A DNA stretch of 59,341 nucleotides from assembly GCA_046350375.1 (NCBI GenBank), contig JAXMAO010000013.1:1-59341 (forward strand), in the 5' to 3' direction. Position 1 is the first letter of the stretch. Each line of letters begins with the position of its first letter. This document shows positions 16,525 to 25,554 of the stretch, piece by piece. The notes under the pieces are model-generated. The model was not told the origin of the DNA and ran no database searches. It was given only the letters and a program-made list of their open reading frames with translations. Position numbers and translations under genes: made by a program. The DNA is from JAXMAO01 sp046350375. GTDB lineage: Bacteria > Planctomycetota > Phycisphaerae > UBA1845 > UTPLA1.

Positions 16525-19218
16525 TCACGCGCCGAACGTCGAATCGCTGACAACCTCGCGGGCGTCGAGGAGCTGGCGCAACTCTTCCATTTCGCCCCAC
16601 AAGGCGCGGAGCTGTTTCTGGTTGATGCCCCAGTTCCACGGCGAGTGCAGCATGGCGTTGCAGACTAGGCGCGGGGCCGGCCGCGCATCGGCGTGGAACG
16701 CGACGTTGAACGAGGTCTTGATGTCGCGGGCGTTTTCAGACCAGACGGCGCCGACGGTGCTGCCGCGCTCGAAGGCCCAGGCGCCATCGCCGCGCGAGCG
16801 CAGCGTATAGCCAAGCGTCGCCAGGTGGCGCTCGACGACGGCCGCGACCGCGCTGGCGTGCGGCGTCTCGAAGGCGCGGCGGACGGGATTCTCGAGCTTC
16901 AGCCCGCCGGTCGCCGAGCGCGCCATTCGCACGCCGCCGCTGACGGTCAGGGCGGTGCCGATGGCAAGCAGGGGCACCACTACCGGAGGAAGAACCATGC
17001 CCAGGTCGCGGCGATCGTTGCCGCTCACGAGAATGGGCACAACCGCGAGCAGCACGACATAGAGCGCGATGCCGATGCCCAGCCGAACCGTGCCGTTCCG
17101 ACGCGGTACGGTGGGTTTGACCATGCTGGCGGCAGCGGCGACCGCTGCCGCGCGAGCCTGCCGCGCCGCGCGGATGCTGCGCCCGCCCGCGACAATCAGC
17201 GAGACCCCGACGAGCAGTCCGACAACGGACGCCGTGGGGACGCTGACCGCGACGCCGCGGCCGGAGAGATTCAGCGCCAAGGCCGGGATGATCGCGCCCA
17301 GCGAGCAGATCATGACGATGCCGGCGAACACGAGCGGCCCGCCGCGGCGCGTGACGACCGGCGCGGCGATCATGCCGGGGGGCGTGGGCGCCGTCGGCGT
17401 TGCCGGCAGGTTCGGCATGGTCGGCGCACGGCGCTCAGCGTATCCGGCCGGTGGAGGCTGAAAGCCGGGAACTGGCGGCGGCGCGCTGCCGCCTCCGGCC
17501 TTGGCGGGAGCGACTTCGACCAGCGGCCAGGCCCCGGCGAGCAGTTGCACGCCGAACGACGCGGCCGCGCCAAAGGCCGCCATCGCCAGCTTCGGCTCGA
17601 TGTCCTTGATGGCCCCGACGATGAGACAGAACATGCCCGCGGCAATCGCCTTGCCGATGGCCAGCTCGCCGCGACGACCGGACACGAAGCGGCGCGGCCA
17701 GTCGCCGAGCGCCAGCATCGCCAGGACGACGATGTGGAAAGCGGTTCCGTCGTACACCGGCGTGCGAACAGTCTTGCCGTCGACGACCGACTTGACGACG
17801 TGGTCGATGGCCAGCAGCGGCGCGTTCAGCAGCAGCAGCGGACCGACGGCCAGCGCGACGGTCAGGGCGCGGACGGCCCAGTCACTGCGGATTCGCCAGC
17901 GATCGTAGCCGAGCCAGGTGCCCAGAACGACCGCCTGAATGACAGCGGCCAGGTTGAGAAACGTCTCCAGGCCGCGCGTCCAGAGCGGCGGGCGGTGGGT
18001 GTTGAAGGCGATCACTGCCGAAGCCGCCAGCATGAGCAGAATGGTGAGTGCGACGCGATCGCCGGAGGATTGGCTGGCCGCTGCGGACGCGACGGCGCGC
18101 CCGACAGGCGAGGCGTCGATGGTGGCGGCCATGCGTTCGACCTGCGCCTCGGCGCGCTGGTAGGCGCGGGCGGCGCGCGATTCGGCGCGTTCGTAGGCCC
18201 GCGCCGCGCGTCCCTCTTCGCGTTGATAGGCGCGGCCGGCGCGATCCAGGTTGCGGTCGGAACGCGCCGGGTCGATGATCGGCGGCGCGGGGCGATCGGC
18301 GTCGTTCAGCCGGGCCACGTTACTGCTGCCGGTCGCCAGCGCCACGCCGCCGGAAGGCAGGTGCGGCGCCGCCTGGGCGGCGGCCCGCGAAAGGCTGGCG
18401 GGCTCAAACGCGGCAACGCTGCGCTCCAGGTCGCCGACCGAGAGCAGCTCGGCCATGAGTTCGTTGACGGTCTGAAATCGCTCGTGGGGGTCCTTGGCGA
18501 GGGCCTTGCGGAGCACGGCCGGGAACGGGGCCGGCAGGGCATCCACCTCCGGCTGGGCCGTCAGGTGTTTCATCAAAATCTCGGCCGCCGTCGCCCCCGC
18601 GAACGGGACCTTCCCCAGCAGCATCTCGTACAGCATCACCCCCAGCGCGTAGATGTCGATCGTCCGGTCGTAGTTCCCGCTCCCGATCTCCGGCGCCATG
18701 TAGTGCACCGTCCCCACCGACACCGTCTGCCCCGAGTGCTGGCTGGCCGCGATGAACTTGCTCAGCCCGTAGTCCCCGATCTTCGTGTACCCCTCGTCAT
18801 AAAAAACATTCCCCGGCTTCAAATCCCGATGCACGATCCCCCGATCGTGCAGATACGCCAGCCCCTTCGCGATCTCGCGCGTCAGGTAGGCCGCCTTCTG
18901 CGGCCCCAGACCCTGCGGATGGTCGTTCATCAAATCCCGCAGCGACGGCCCGGCGATGTACTCCATCACCACGAACCAGTCCCCGTCCCCGCTCTGCTTC
19001 ACGTCGAACACCTGCACCAGGTGCGGCGACTTCAGATTCAAACACGCCTGAACCCCGCGCAGCTCGATCGTCGGGTTGTCCCGCAGATACTTCAGCGCCA
19101 CTTCCTTCCCGCCATCCGATACCGCGTAGTACACCTCCCCGAACCCCCCACGACCCACCCCACGCTGAACCGTGTACCCCGACACCGGCCGATCGCCTTG
19201 GTTGAATCGAAAACCCAT
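16525..19218 (-). CDS. Membrane Ser/Thr protein kinase (copy A)
   Basis: 897 residues from ATG 19218. The kinase domain (about 15-275) has the glycine loop GVGRGGFGEVYYA, Lys43 in EVALKYL, HRDLKPGN at 130-137, DYG (149-151, in place of DFG), and MAPE at 174-177. A linker with repeated RAARAYERAE-type units (about 345-400) could be a helical stalk. About eight hydrophobic helices follow, then a soluble C-terminal part ending DSTFGA. It is predicted to sense a signal through the membrane half and phosphorylate cytoplasmic targets. DNA coding the kinase domain (18469-19207) is almost identical to 20593-21322. Its start is 12 bp after the TM2 gene's stop. Confidence 0.9.
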   Translation of the reverse strand: MGFRFNQGDRPVSGYTVQRGVGRGGFGEVYYAVSDGGKEVALKYLRDNPTIELRGVQACLNLKSPHLVQVFDVKQSGDGDWFVVMEYIAGPSLRDLMNDHPQGLGPQKAAYLTREIAKGLAYLHDRGIVHRDLKPGNVFYDEGYTKIGDYGLSKFIAASQHSGQTVSVGTVHYMAPEIGSGNYDRTIDIYALGVMLYEMLLGKVPFAGATAAEILMKHLTAQPEVDALPAPFPAVLRKALAKDPHERFQTVNELMAELLSVGDLERSVAAFEPASLSRAAAQAAPHLPSGGVALATGSSNVARLNDADRPAPPIIDPARSDRNLDRAGRAYQREEGRAARAYERAESRAARAYQRAEAQVERMAATIDASPVGRAVASAAASQSSGDRVALTILLMLAASAVIAFNTHRPPLWTRGLETFLNLAAVIQAVVLGTWLGYDRWRIRSDWAVRALTVALAVGPLLLLNAPLLAIDHVVKSVVDGKTVRTPVYDGTAFHIVVLAMLALGDWPRRFVSGRRGELAIGKAIAAGMFCLIVGAIKDIEPKLAMAAFGAAASFGVQLLAGAWPLVEVAPAKAGGGSAPPPVPGFQPPPAGYAERRAPTMPNLPATPTAPTPPGMIAAPVVTRRGGPLVFAGIVMICSLGAIIPALALNLSGRGVAVSVPTASVVGLLVGVSLIVAGGRSIRAARQARAAAVAAAASMVKPTVPRRNGTVRLGIGIALYVVLLAVVPILVSGNDRRDLGMVLPPVVVPLLAIGTALTVSGGVRMARSATGGLKLENPVRRAFETPHASAVAAVVERHLATLGYTLRSRGDGAWAFERGSTVGAVWSENARDIKTSFNVAFHADARPAPRLVCNAMLHSPWNWGINQKQLRALWGEMEELRQLLDAREVVSDSTFGA
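18469..19207. repeat. 739-bp kinase-domain segment, direct duplicate of 20593-21322
   Basis: This segment and 20593-21322 are nearly identical base for base and have the same orientation. Homology begins at GGTCTGAAATCGCTCGTGG and ends at CCTTGGTTGAAT, so it covers almost exactly the kinase domain. The second copy is 9 bp shorter because of small indels, mostly one base lost from runs of C or A. Outside the segment the two genes share only short blocks such as GSSNV at protein level. The pattern indicates recent duplication or gene conversion. Confidence 0.88.
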
Positions 19219-19229
19219 GGTGCGAGTTC

Positions 19230-20408
19230 CTAGGCCCGGAATTCGGGCGTGACGAACAGGGCGCGGGCCTGCCGCAGGCGTCGGCCGCGATAGCGTCCCT
19301 CGAGCATGCACGAGAAGGCGACCAGCAGCGCGATCGGGGCGAGCCGCGCGACGCTCTGCGAGCCGGCGGCCGGCAGCGATTCAAGATAGGCGCTGCGCTC
19401 GTCGTCGAAGCGCGAAAAACGACGGAGCTCGGCGCGCGCTGCGGGGTTCGCGTCGGCGACGATGTCGTCGGCCGTGACATGGGAGTCCGTCGATGCGGTG
19501 CGCGACACGACGACCCACGGCAATCGGCCGTGCCGGTTCTGAACGGCGGCCGCGGAGACGAGCAGCGACAGCGCGCCGAGGAAGAAAAACAGCTTGCGGT
19601 AGGCGCCGTCCCAATAGACGTCGGCTGGCAGCAGCGCGGCGTCCGGGCCGCGCAGGTTCCAGAAGACGATCAGTCCGAGCGTCGCCAGCAGCGCGACGAG
19701 CATGGCGAGTTCCTGTTCGACGCCGAAGGCAATGAAGAAGTTCGTGGCGACGGCCGCCAGTGCGACCGCGACAAAAGCGCAGATCGCGCCGGGGCGGATG
19801 GTGGCCCGCCACAGCGAAAAGCCCGGCCGATGGGCCGACTTCCAGGCCATGAACGCGCCCAGGCCGAGCGTGCCGGCTCCCACGATGTAGGCGATGTGGA
19901 AAGGGTTGAACTGCACGCGCTGCCCGGACATGGCGGCGCGCTCGTCAAGCTCGACGCCAAAGGTGCCCAGGCCGAACATGACGACGGATGACACGAGGCA
20001 GACGACCGCGCCCGCGCCGAAGATCAGCCGCACGAGTGTGCTGCGCAGAAGCGGGCTGCCGTCTTCCAGCGGACGCCCCAGGGCGTCGCGCATGTTGCCG
20101 TTGGCGAGGATGATGAGCCCCTCGATGAACCCCCACAGGCCGGCGACCCCGCCGGTAAAGACGGTCGCGAGGATCTGCCAGGTGCCGATCGAGTTGTATC
20201 CGAGATAGAAACGGTGCACGCCGAACGGCCCGAAGAAGATGCCGAGCAGTCCGGCCAGGACGCGCGAGCGCGGCGGAAAAGCGGCGGGCAGCGGCGCGCG
20301 ATCACGCGGCTGATTCCAGCGCGGATCAGGCAGCGGCGAACGGTCGGCGACGGGCATGCGGCCGCGCGAGCCTGGACCGGCGCGGCCATCCACAACCGGC
20401 GGCGGCAC
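19230..20408 (-). CDS. TM2-domain membrane protein, probably the C-terminal half of kinase copy B
   Basis: 392 residues when read alone from GTG 20408. After a Pro/Arg-rich start comes a TM2 domain (about 48-105) with GLLGIFFGPFGVHRFYLGY, TWQILATVFTGG and WGFIEGLIIL. Several more helices follow, and the protein ends FVTPEFRA. TM2 domains are two-helix modules found in many bacterial membrane proteins. Reading this frame upstream of the GTG gives RLRLGSSNVPPLPVPPPV. The same GSSNV block follows the kinase domain of copy A. I therefore infer that it is the membrane half of the kinase encoded at 20409-21333, split by an indel near 20440-20460. Confidence 0.8.
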   Translation of the reverse strand: MPPPVVDGRAGPGSRGRMPVADRSPLPDPRWNQPRDRAPLPAAFPPRSRVLAGLLGIFFGPFGVHRFYLGYNSIGTWQILATVFTGGVAGLWGFIEGLIILANGNMRDALGRPLEDGSPLLRSTLVRLIFGAGAVVCLVSSVVMFGLGTFGVELDERAAMSGQRVQFNPFHIAYIVGAGTLGLGAFMAWKSAHRPGFSLWRATIRPGAICAFVAVALAAVATNFFIAFGVEQELAMLVALLATLGLIVFWNLRGPDAALLPADVYWDGAYRKLFFFLGALSLLVSAAAVQNRHGRLPWVVVSRTASTDSHVTADDIVADANPAARAELRRFSRFDDERSAYLESLPAAGSQSVARLAPIALLVAFSCMLEGRYRGRRLRQARALFVTPEFRA

Positions 20409-21333
20409 GGGCAGCGGCGGGACGTTGCTGCTGCCGAGTCGAAGCCGCGGCGCGGCCCGCCGGCAACGGCGGCGGCATGCCGACGGCCTGGCCGACCTGT
20501 CGCGCGGCGCGCGTCAGGCTGGCGCCCTCGAAGCCGTGCAGGCTGGTCTCCAGCTCGCCGGAGCCGAAGAGCGCGGACATCATCTCGGGAATGGTCTGAA
20601 ATCGCTCGTGGGGGTCCTTGGCGAGGGCCTTGCGGAGCACGGCCGGGAACGGGGCCGGCAGGGCATCCACCTCCGGCTGGGCCGTCAGGTGTTTCATCAA
20701 AATCTCGGCCGCCGTCGCCCCCGCGAACGGGACCTTCCCCAGCAGCATCTCGTACAGCATCACCCCCAGCGCGTAGATGTCGATCGTCCGGTCGTAGTTC
20801 CCGCTCCCGATCTCCGCGCCATGTAGTGCACCGTCCCCACCGACACCGTCTGCCCCGAGTGCTGGCTGGCCGCGATGAACTTGCTCAGCCCGTAGTCCTC
20901 GATCTTCGTGTACCCTCGTCATAAAAACATTCCCCGGCTTCAAATCCGATGCACGATCCCCGATCGTGCAGATACGCCAGCCCCTTCGCGATCTCGCCAG
21001 CGTCGGTAGGCCGCCTTCTGCGGCCCCAGACCCTGCGGATGGTCGTTCATCAAATCCCGCAGCGACGGCCCGGCGATGTACTCCATCACCACGAACCAGT
21101 CCCCGTCCCCGCTCTGCTTCACGTCGAACACCTGCACCAGGTGCGGCGACTTCAGATTCAAACACGCCTGAACCCCGCAGCTCGATCGTCGGGTTGTCCA
21201 GCAGATTCCGCCGCCACTTCCTTCCGCCATCCGATACCGCGTAGTACACCTCCCCGAACCCCCCACGACCCACCCCACGCTGAACCGTGTACCCCGACAC
21301 CGGCCGATCGCCTTGGTTGAATGTGAACGCCAT
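20409..21333 (-). pseudogene. Ser/Thr protein kinase copy B, frame-disrupted
   Basis: ATG 21333 begins MAFTFNQGDRPVSGYTVQRG, matching copy A. The kinase signatures appear in all three minus-strand frames: the glycine loop near the start, HRxLKPGN-like sequence in the middle, and the lobe ending LRKALAKDPHERFQT intact in one frame. Compared with copy A, single bases are missing in at least five short runs of C or A, with a few larger changes near the 5' end. Either the gene has decayed or the consensus is wrong in this repeat. Downstream it leads into the TM2 region (19230-20408). It starts 45 bp after the FHA gene. Confidence 0.75.
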
Positions 21334-21377
21334 CACCGCATTCCTTCATGGCCTGAAACGAACCGCCTGGTCACGCT

Positions 21378-22121
21378 TCACGAGCCGGCGAACCAGCCGG
21401 CCGAACTCCCGGCCGGCAACGGCTGAATCGACATGCGTACGCCGGGAAGATCGACAATCTGCCCGAGCGCCAGCGGCAGCGACGGCGTGGACCCCGGGCC
21501 GACGACCCGCGCCGCCCAGCGCCCGCCGCGCTCGCTGATGACGACATTCGCGCCGCGCACCGGCACGTGGCAGTCGCTCGCGCCGCCGAGCAGGATCGGT
21601 CCGCCGGCCAGGATGACGCGGCGGACGTCGCCGCTGGTTCGCAGGCCGGGGGCGAGGTCGAGAAAGGCCGAGTCACTCTTGCGGCTGGGCCGGACGAAGG
21701 TGAACCGCACGCGCCGCCCCAGCTCGATCCGGTCGCCGGAGTTGAGCAATGCCTGGCGCACCGGCTGTTGGGCGATGGCCGCATCGACCGCGGCGGTGAG
21801 GAAGTAGTCCTCCCCGCGGCGGACGATGTCGGCGGCCTGCTCGGGCAAATCCGAGACCAGCGGCAGGTCGGCCAGCGAGCCGGGGCCGGCCCGGCCGATG
21901 ATGACGCGGTCGCCGCGCAGCACCAGGTAGCTGCCGACGCCGTCGATGCTGAGAATGAAGCGCGGCGGCAGCGGCGTCTCGGCCACCACCGGCGGCGGCG
22001 CGACCGCGCGGGGCAGCGCGGTGGTGATATCGAGGTCCGACCCGCGCGCGGCAGACAGCGGCGCGGCCGACCCGGCCAGCAGGCCGAGCGGGCCTTCGTC
22101 GATGGCGGCGCGGTGAGTCAT
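21378..22121 (-). CDS. Tandem FHA-like domain region (C-terminal half of a TPR/FHA protein)
   Basis: Read alone, 247 residues from ATG 22121. Residues about 53-130 resemble an FHA domain: RFILSIDGVGSYLVLRGDRV followed by IGRAGPGSLADLPL, then a strand-rich stretch to FTFVRP. A second FHA-like unit follows (RVILAGGPILLGG, ASDCHVPVRG, ISERGGRWAARVVG). FHA domains bind phosphothreonine, a natural partner for the adjacent kinases. The frame stays open upstream of this ATG (LRAHVREL just before it), with no stop, so the ATG is internal. The true protein begins at 22969 and is interrupted by two frame shifts. Confidence 0.75.
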   Translation of the reverse strand: MTHRAAIDEGPLGLLAGSAAPLSAARGSDLDITTALPRAVAPPPVVAETPLPPRFILSIDGVGSYLVLRGDRVIIGRAGPGSLADLPLVSDLPEQAADIVRRGEDYFLTAAVDAAIAQQPVRQALLNSGDRIELGRRVRFTFVRPSRKSDSAFLDLAPGLRTSGDVRRVILAGGPILLGGASDCHVPVRGANVVISERGGRWAARVVGPGSTPSLPLALGQIVDLPGVRMSIQPLPAGSSAGWFAGS

Positions 22122-22969
22122 CAGCTCGCGAACATGGGCCCGCAGTCGCTCGCACCAGTCGGCCGGCGGCGCGATCTGCGACAGTTGACCGAGCGCGACG
22201 TCGGCGGCGCGGTAGTCGCCGCAGCGGACCGCGGCGGCTGCCTGGCGGGCGCGGTGCAGCCACTGGTCGATGTCGTGCCGCTCCGAGCGATCGGCTCCGA
22301 CCGCGCCCAGGGCGGCGAAGACGGTCGCGAGCCGGTCGAGCCGGCCGGCGCGCCACAGGTCATTGGCGGCGGCGATGGCGGCGGCGCAGATCTCGCGCTC
22401 GATGATCGGCAGGTCGTCGGCGCCGGCGTGGCGTTCCCGGGCCTCGGCCCAGGCGCGCGAGGCGGCGGCCAGGTCGCCGTTGGCCAGCGCCGTTCGCGCA
22501 TCGGCCAGCGCGGCGGCGGCGCGCTGCGCCTGGAGCCGGGCCTGCTGAGCAGACGCCGGCGTCGTGATGATCGGCGGCCTGTTCGAGCATGTTGCGGGCG
22601 ACCGTCAATTCGCCGTCGGCAAGCTGCTGGCGGGCGGCTTCGACGGCGTCGCGCCGCTGTCGCTGGCGGCGCTGCCTGGTCGTTCATCGCGTCGACGATT
22701 CGCTGCCGCCAGTCGTCGATCTTGTCGCGCAGGACGCCGCAGCGGGCGGCCTTGTCGAGGTCGGCCAGCGCCGGCAGAAAGCGCTCCGCGACCGCGTGTT
22801 CCTGGGCGCGGCGGAGGAGCGGCTCGCACAGCCGGGCCAGCAGTTCGCCGGCGCGGGCATGGCCGGCCAGCTCCGGGGCCGTGAGAATCGTCAACGCGAG
22901 ATCGAGCTGCCCGGTCTGCAGGGCGTCTTCGGCGGACTTGAAACGGGCTGACTTGGAATTGCCGAACAT
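22122..22969 (-). CDS. N-terminal helical part of the TPR/FHA protein, two frame shifts
   Basis: ATG 22969 starts MFGNSKSARFKSAEDALQTG. The first frame runs through TPR-like helices to VDAMNDQ. Continuing it gives unlikely Arg/Pro/Ser runs, whereas the next frame gives RQRRQRQRRDAVEAARQQL and LTVARNMLEQAADHHDA. A third frame then continues AQQARLQAQRAAAALADART through ADWCERLRAHVREL straight into the FHA region. One extra base near 22675 and one near 22555 would explain both breaks. The combined protein (about 530 residues) is a helical scaffold with FHA domains. It is the first large gene of the kinase cassette. Confidence 0.65.
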
Positions 22970-23088
22970 GGCGTCATCCTGCGGAGTCACGTGAACGGTA
23001 CCCGCCCGATCCGGCGGCCGGTCCGGGGCGGAGCAGTCCGCACAGGCATTGCGGTCCGGGGGCAAAATATTCGCCCGCCCGACCGACG

Positions 23089-23559
23089 TTATCGGCCGCG
23101 GCGATAAATGCCCTGTTCGCAGGCGTTCACGAAGGTTTCCGCGGTCGTCTTGAGCCGCTGCCAGTCGGTCCGGATGCGGTCGGCCTCGGCCGGGCTGATC
23201 TGCCCGTCGTCCGAGGCCGAGCTGCTCACGTCGCGGAGCAGCTCGCTGAACTGGCTGACGAGTTTCTGCGTCGATTCGAGCAGGTCGGCGTCGACGTCGG
23301 GCGGACGGGGCCGCGGGTTGTGGGCGAAGAAGCCGCCAGCCTCGTGGCAGAGCCAGTCGACCACGCGGTGGTCTTCGGTCAGCCGGACAATGTCGCGCAG
23401 GCGGTCGAGCGGGTTGCGGGTGCCGCTGGCGTCCGGGTCGTCGGCCGAGGCCTCCTCGCACCACTTGTAGACGAGCGCCGGCGAGATGCGGAGGTCGGCG
23501 GCAATGGCCTTGACGCCCACGCGATCGATCGCTTGGCGGAGTATTTCGTGTGACTTCAT
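23089..23559 (-). CDS. Phage CII-like HTH regulatory protein
   Basis: 156 residues. The N-terminus MKSHEILRQAIDRVGVKAIA followed by ADLRISPALVYKWCEE is a helix-turn-helix like that of the phage regulatory CII (CP76) family, in which the second helix contacts DNA. The rest is helical and includes HNPRPRPPDVDADLLESTQK. Such small regulators are common in planctomycete chromosomes outside prophages, and no phage genes are nearby. It is divergent from rsmA, with about 70 bp between the starts. It precedes the FHA and kinase genes on the same strand with a 119-bp gap. A role as regulator of that cassette is an inference. Confidence 0.7.
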   Translation of the reverse strand: MKSHEILRQAIDRVGVKAIAADLRISPALVYKWCEEASADDPDASGTRNPLDRLRDIVRLTEDHRVVDWLCHEAGGFFAHNPRPRPPDVDADLLESTQKLVSQFSELLRDVSSSASDDGQISPAEADRIRTDWQRLKTTAETFVNACEQGIYRRGR

Positions 23560-23611
23560 CGAGCGGCTCCGAGGCCGGCCGGGCGCGTCGCGTCAGCCGG
23601 GGCAACCCGAT

Positions 23612-23617
23612 TATAAT
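23612..23617 (+). promoter_or_regulatory. TATAAT -10 element before rsmA
   Basis: A perfect TATAAT lies 13 bp before the chosen rsmA ATG and is followed by CGCC. No good -35 is visible at 16-18 bp. The same TATAATCGCC string precedes murA at 33721. Confidence 0.4.
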
Positions 23618-23630
23618 CGCCCCCGGCCGA

Positions 23631-24506
23631 ATGATGCCCGCCGCCTCAGACCCGTTTCAGACGCAGCACCAGCTCCAGGCATTGCTCGCAGCCGCCGACC
23701 TGCGCCCACGGAAGCGATTCGGGCAGCATTTCCTCATCGACCGACAGCTGATGGGCAAGCTGGTGGCGTCGGCCGAGCTGTCGGCGGCTGACACGGTGGT
23801 CGAGGTGGGCTGCGGCACCGGCTCGCTGACCGGTGCGCTGGCCGCCCGCGCCGGGCGCGTCGTGGCGTTCGAGGTTGACGCGGCGATTGCGGTCGTCGCG
23901 GCGCAGACGCTGACTGGCCTTGGGAACGTCGAGCTGCGGGTCGGCGACGCGCTCGACTCCAAGTCGCGCCTGTCGCGGGCCTGGCGCGAAACGACCGGCG
24001 AACGGCCGTTCAAGCTGGTCGCCAACCTGCCTTACGACATCGCCACACCGCTGCTGCTGAACCTGCTGACCGACGGGCTGGCGGTCGAACGAATGTGCTT
24101 CACCGTGCAGCGCGAGGTAGGCGACCGGTTGATGGCCGCGGCGGGCACGGCGGCGTACGGCGTGGCGAGCGTGCTGGTTGGGCGCGTGGGCCGATTGCGA
24201 GCCGCGTCGCCCGGCGCCGCGACCAGCGTTCTGGCCGCAGCCGAAGGTCGAGAGCGTTCTGCTGCGGATGCGGCCGCATGGGCGCGACGGGCTGTCGTCG
24301 CCGGACTGGGCGGCCTTCGCCGCGGGCGTGCGGCGCCATTTCAGCAGCGCCGCAAGACGCTGGCCCACGTGGCGCGGCAGCTCTCCGACGGCGAGGCGTG
24401 GCTGGCGGCGTTTCGTGTGGTCGGCGTCGACCCGGCGACACGGCCGGAGCGAGTCGCACCCGACCAATGGCTGGCGGCCTGGCGGCAGCACTCGACCGTC
24501 CGCTGA
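23631..24506 (+). CDS. rsmA: 16S rRNA (adenine1518/1519-N6,N6)-dimethyltransferase, frame-disrupted
   Basis: RsmA/KsgA dimethylates two adjacent adenines in helix 45 of 16S rRNA. From ATG 23631 the protein reads RKRFGQHFLID, then VVEVGCGTGSLTGAL (S-adenosylmethionine site), and the catalytic motif NLPYDIATPLL. After about residue 190 (VLVGRVGRLRAAS) the correct sequence moves to the next frame (AFWPQPKVESVLLRMRPHG to VRRHFSS). It then returns near 24345 to the first frame (RRKTLAHVARQLSDGEAW) and ends at 24506. Two compensating indels therefore disturb an otherwise normal gene. As this gene is widely conserved and its start and end are intact, sequence error is the likelier reason. Confidence 0.85.
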   Translation: MMPAASDPFQTQHQLQALLAAADLRPRKRFGQHFLIDRQLMGKLVASAELSAADTVVEVGCGTGSLTGALAARAGRVVAFEVDAAIAVVAAQTLTGLGNVELRVGDALDSKSRLSRAWRETTGERPFKLVANLPYDIATPLLLNLLTDGLAVERMCFTVQREVGDRLMAAAGTAAYGVASVLVGRVGRLRAASPGAATSVLAAAEGRERSAADAAAWARRAVVAGLGGLRRGRAAPFQQRRKTLAHVARQLSDGEAWLAAFRVVGVDPATRPERVAPDQWLAAWRQHSTVR

Positions 24507-24661
24507 TCGAATCCTGCCTCGCCGCGCCCGGCCAGCTCCGCCGCGATTACAACTATTTTCTTCTCTTTTTTTCTGACGGGCGCGCGTTTCTTCCTACGCG
24601 AGGGCTTCCTGGCGGGGACGCATGGTGCAGCCCCGATGGACACTGTTCAGGAGGTCTGGTC

Positions 24662-25480
24662 ATGAACGCGAGTCTCAAGAACAACCGGGTGGGTCGGGCA
24701 TTGGCCGGTCGGAGCGCGACCGCGGCGGCGGCGCTGGTGCTGGCGCTGGCCTGTCAGCAGAGCCGCGGGCAGGTCATCTGGGACGAGGCGTACGAGCTGG
24801 CGGTGCAGAACGACCGCGATCGAGACGAGCCAAACACTTTCTACTCCGGACCGCGAACCGTTAGCGACCTGGGCGAAGGCTATCAGGCCGGCTGCGTCTA
24901 CGACAACCCGGAGGGTTTTTCGCACAGCGGCGGCCTGTCGCTCAGCGTCAACAACTGGACGACGGTGCTGGACCACTCGATGAACGACGCCGTGGTGATG
25001 TACGCAGTGCGGCCGTTTCGCGTCGGGGACATTCCAATCGTCTGGCAGACGCGGATGTGCAGCAGCGGCAAGATCGTGAACGGCGGCGGTGACTATGCCA
25101 ATCCGCTGACGTCGTGGACCATCCAGGCGTGGGTTGAAGGCGACGTGGACGGAAACCCGCTGCTCACCGCCAGCCGCACACCGCCGGTCAACGGATTCAT
25201 GCAGGGGATGGGGTACCAGTACATTGACAGCGTGCAGAACTCGCTGCCGGTCGTGCTCGGGGCGCACCAGGAGTATTACCTGAAGATCGCCGCGGTGGTG
25301 CCGATCTCGATGCTGGCCTTCCGATCGCAGGTTCCGCCGGTCGCGGTGACGGGCGAGTTCGGAGCGCCCGGTTTCCTCGGGCTGCGGGCGATCGGCTTCT
25401 TCCAGACCGTGCCCGAGCCGGCGACGCTCACGCTGATGCTGCCCGGAGTGCTGGCCCTGCTTCGGCGGCGACACGGCTGA
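24662..25480 (+). CDS. PEP-CTERM sorting-domain protein
   Basis: 272 residues from ATG 24662, with AGGAGG 7 bases upstream. An N-terminal signal peptide (SATAAAALVLALACQQSRGQ) leads to a mature part with aromatic- and Asn-rich beta segments (GGLSLSVNNWTTVLDHSMND) and no recognised enzyme motif. The end is VPEPATLTLMLPGVLALL followed by RRRHG. That is a PEP motif, a hydrophobic helix and a basic tail, the tripartite PEP-CTERM signal recognised by an exosortase and linked to surface or exopolysaccharide-associated proteins. A stem-loop terminator follows at once. The longer in-frame extension upstream is an rsmA shadow. Confidence 0.88.
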   Translation: MNASLKNNRVGRALAGRSATAAAALVLALACQQSRGQVIWDEAYELAVQNDRDRDEPNTFYSGPRTVSDLGEGYQAGCVYDNPEGFSHSGGLSLSVNNWTTVLDHSMNDAVVMYAVRPFRVGDIPIVWQTRMCSSGKIVNGGGDYANPLTSWTIQAWVEGDVDGNPLLTASRTPPVNGFMQGMGYQYIDSVQNSLPVVLGAHQEYYLKIAAVVPISMLAFRSQVPPVAVTGEFGAPGFLGLRAIGFFQTVPEPATLTLMLPGVLALLRRRHG

Positions 25481-25500
25481 ACCTCGCGTTCTGCCAGCAC

Positions 25501-25554
25501 GCACCGGCGACCGAACGGGCGCAATCCCGATCGGTGCGCCGGTGCGGTTTTTTT
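25501..25554 (+). terminator. Rho-independent terminator after the PEP-CTERM gene
   Basis: GCACCGGCGACCGA pairs with TCGGTGCGCCGGTGC with one bulged base, followed by GG and seven T (25548-25554). It sits about 20 bp after the stop at 25480. Confidence 0.8.

Noticed and set aside
23089..23559. Prophage remnant
   Set aside because: The CII-like regulator stands alone; no capsid, tail, integrase or lysis genes are nearby.
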